Shown piece after piece: positions 37,574 to 39,346 of a stretch of DNA of 39,346 nucleotides. How positions within the stretch are numbered: position 1 is the stretch's first letter; the number at the start of each line of letters is the position of its first letter. The notes beneath the pieces were generated by a model. It searched no databases. It was not told the origin of the DNA and worked only from the letters and a program-made list of their open reading frames with translations. The DNA comes from Polychytrium aggregatum (Eukaryota; Chytridiomycota; Chytridiomycetes; Polychytriales): the NCBI RefSeq assembly GCF_025602895.1, contig NW_026516453.1, positions 1 to 39,346 on the forward strand, in the 5' to 3' direction. The translations under genes were made by a program, and so were the position numbers.

Positions 37574-39346
37574 CTGTCTCCCGCGCCGGTCTCCGCGTTG
37601 TGCCTCCAGCTGTGATCCCGACCCACACCCGGCAGCGGGGTCCCAGCTGGACAACGATCGACTACATCTTTGTGTCGCATCGCCAGGCCAACAACGACCC
37701 GCTGCTGCAGGTCGACACTGCCGGTGCCTTCCGTGGCCAGTCCGACACTTCCCCATCTGGGCGACTCTGCGGGTACAGCCAAAGTACTACCCAAGGTCGA
37801 CCAATGGCAGTGGAAGATCGCCCAGCTCGAGGATCCTGCCGTCCGCGCCCAGTACCCTCTTGGCGCTGCTGGACGAGCGCGAACGCGGTCTGCAGCGCAT
37901 CCAGGCTGCACTCCGGCCAATCTCAAGGGGATCGGTCATTCCGATCTCGGAGAGTGCGGCCCAGGACTGCATCGACCGCGCCTGGTCCATCATGATCGCC
38001 CTGATCACCACCGCTGCCGACTCCACCATCGGCAAGGCTTCCATCAAGACCGTCTGGAAGGACCCGGCCCTGATCCCCGAGATGCGGCAGCTTCGCGAGA
38101 GGCGCCGCGATCTCATCTACCAGCTCAAGTTGCCCGGGCTCTCCCTCCGCGTCGCCGAGGACAAGCGCGCCGAACTCCGCGCTGTCCGCAAACAAGAAAA
38201 GAACCTCATCGTCCAGTCCCGCCGAGCAGCCGAGACCCTGGCCATGAACAAGCTGCACTCCCTCAACGCTTCCGAGGTCGCCAAGTCCCTGGCCGCCATG
38301 AAGAAGCGCAAGGAGCTCGACGACGCCTTCCACTTTGACAACTCGGACGAGGCCCTCGAGCGACTTGTGGTCCACTACGGCAAGGTCTCCTCGCACTCCC
38401 AGGACACCCCCGGTGCCGCCTTTGACCGGACCGTCGGCCCAAGACCCCTGGACACTGTTCCCGCGCCTGCTCCCCGAGGACCGCTCCATTCCCCGATTGT
38501 CGTCGGGACGAGGTGGCCGATGCCATCGTCAAGTCCCCCCAAGCGCAAAGTCTTCCGGCCCGGACAAGATCAAGGCCGAGATGCTGCACCCTGTCGCTCC
38601 GTGGTCGCTCCCTGGCTCCGGGCCATCCTGCTGGCCGCCCTCAAGGCCTCCGTCGTCCCGACCGAGTGGAACACTGTCCTGATCCACCCGGTCTACAAGA
38701 ACAAGGGTTCGATCCTCGATCCGGCCATGTACCGGCCCATCGGGTTGACCCAGGTCCTCCGCAAGAATCGCCGAGCGAGTCCTGCTGGCCGTTCCTCACC
38801 CGCGAGATCGGCATCATGGACATTGCCCAGGGAGGCTTCCGCCCGGACCGAGGCACCCTCGACCAGGTGTACTCGCTCGACGCTCTTGTCCGCATGAACA
38901 AGATCCGCGACGACGAGTACAGCCTGGTCTTCCTCGACATCAAGGCCGCCTACGACACTGTCTGGCGGGAGCGCCTCTGGGACAAGATCGCCACCCGAGG
39001 TGCTGGTCCGGTCGCCGTCGGGGTCCTCAGGGCCATGTTCGACCGCCACTCTTGTCCGCGTCGCCAGCAAGGGCCGCACGTCGCAGCCTGTGTGGCTGCA
39101 GAAGGGTCTCATCCAAGGCTCGGTCCTGAGTCCCCTTCTGTTCAGTGCCCACATTGACGACCTGCCTGGACTGCTCCGAGCCGAGGACGGACTTGTGCTT
39201 GCCTCGAGTCGCCACCACCGTCTCCGGGTCAACGCGCTGGTTGCCGATGACGGTGTCCTCATCTGTCCGGCTGGCCGCACCCAGGCCATGCTGGATATCT
39301 GCGACGCCACAGCATCGACAACCGGTACGCTTCTCGCCTCCCAAGT
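37574..39346 (+). pseudogene. 5'-truncated LINE at right window edge, ORF2 with many indels
   Basis: This is the same start as T1 and T2; it runs to the window edge at the equivalent of 7133. It encodes ORF2 from the end of the endonuclease into the RT, up to just past the FADD region. The frame is broken by more than a dozen single-base indels (for example near 37746, 37793, 37855, 38460, 38505, 38538, 38600, 38765, 38790, 39046, 39235, 39304), mostly in short homopolymers and more frequent toward the end. All other copies are clean, so sequencing error at a contig end is the likely cause. Confidence 0.9.

Larger units (their letters stand above)
32219..39346 (+). repeat. Terminal redundancy: right end repeats window 1-7133
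   Basis: From Gypsy-1 gag through the LTR, LINE remnant, 66-bp fragment and truncated LINE, the right end repeats the left end in the same order with an offset of 32213-32219. The only differences noticed are small indels close to the two edges. It implies a period of about 32.2 kb (tandem array or circle) or an assembly loop. Confidence 0.9.

Overview
The window is entirely retrotransposon DNA from a eukaryote, most likely a fungus. The evidence for a fungus is two self-primed, chromodomain-bearing Ty3/Gypsy elements (a Tf1/sushi-like arrangement), poly(A)-tailed LINEs, and no host gene, rRNA or tRNA that I can recognise. The species cannot be named from sequence alone. A pentameric telomere-like repeat, CCTAA (TTAGG on the other strand), occurs twice.

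Layout. One LINE family forms a head-to-tail array, all copies on the + strand: a 3' remnant (4817-5282), a 66-bp 3'-end fragment (5283-5360), a 5'-truncated copy T1 (5361-8639), a 41-bp fragment (8640-8696), CCTAA x5 (8697-8721), full-length copy L1 (8722-21481), a 188-bp fragment (21482-21682), CCTAA x5 (21683-21707), full-length intact copy L2 (21708-28058), a 66-bp fragment (28059-28136), 5'-truncated copy T2 (28137-37496), a 66-bp fragment (37497-37573), and a copy running off the right edge (37574-39346). Every copy and every fragment ends in its own A tract. The polarity (poly(A) joined to CCTAA or directly to the 5' end of the next copy) is what successive reverse transcription onto a chromosome end lying to the left would produce. 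This resembles Drosophila HeT-A/TART, Bombyx TRAS/SART and Magnaporthe MoTeR arrays.

Two LTR retrotransposons are nested in the array. Gypsy-1 (+, 30956-37031, TSD GACCA) sits in ORF2 of T2, and a second partial copy at the identical target site fills 1-4816. Gypsy-2 (-, 9601-16004, TSD GTGGA) splits ORF1 of L1. Uninterrupted LINE copies supply the empty sites and confirm both insertions. Both are chromoviruses with complete gag and pol. Both carry a 12-nt self-primer exactly 39 nt downstream of TATAAATAG that is complementary to the primer-binding site. Both have a TCGGGAAAY -1 frameshift site followed by a strong RNA structure.

The two window ends are the same sequence: 1-7133 matches 32219-39346, a period of about 32.2 kb. 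Single-base indels cluster at both edges, as expected of uncorrected long-read contig ends. The window is therefore either one turn of a tandem array, a circular molecule, or an assembly-graph loop. Frameshifts near the edges should not be read as biological decay.
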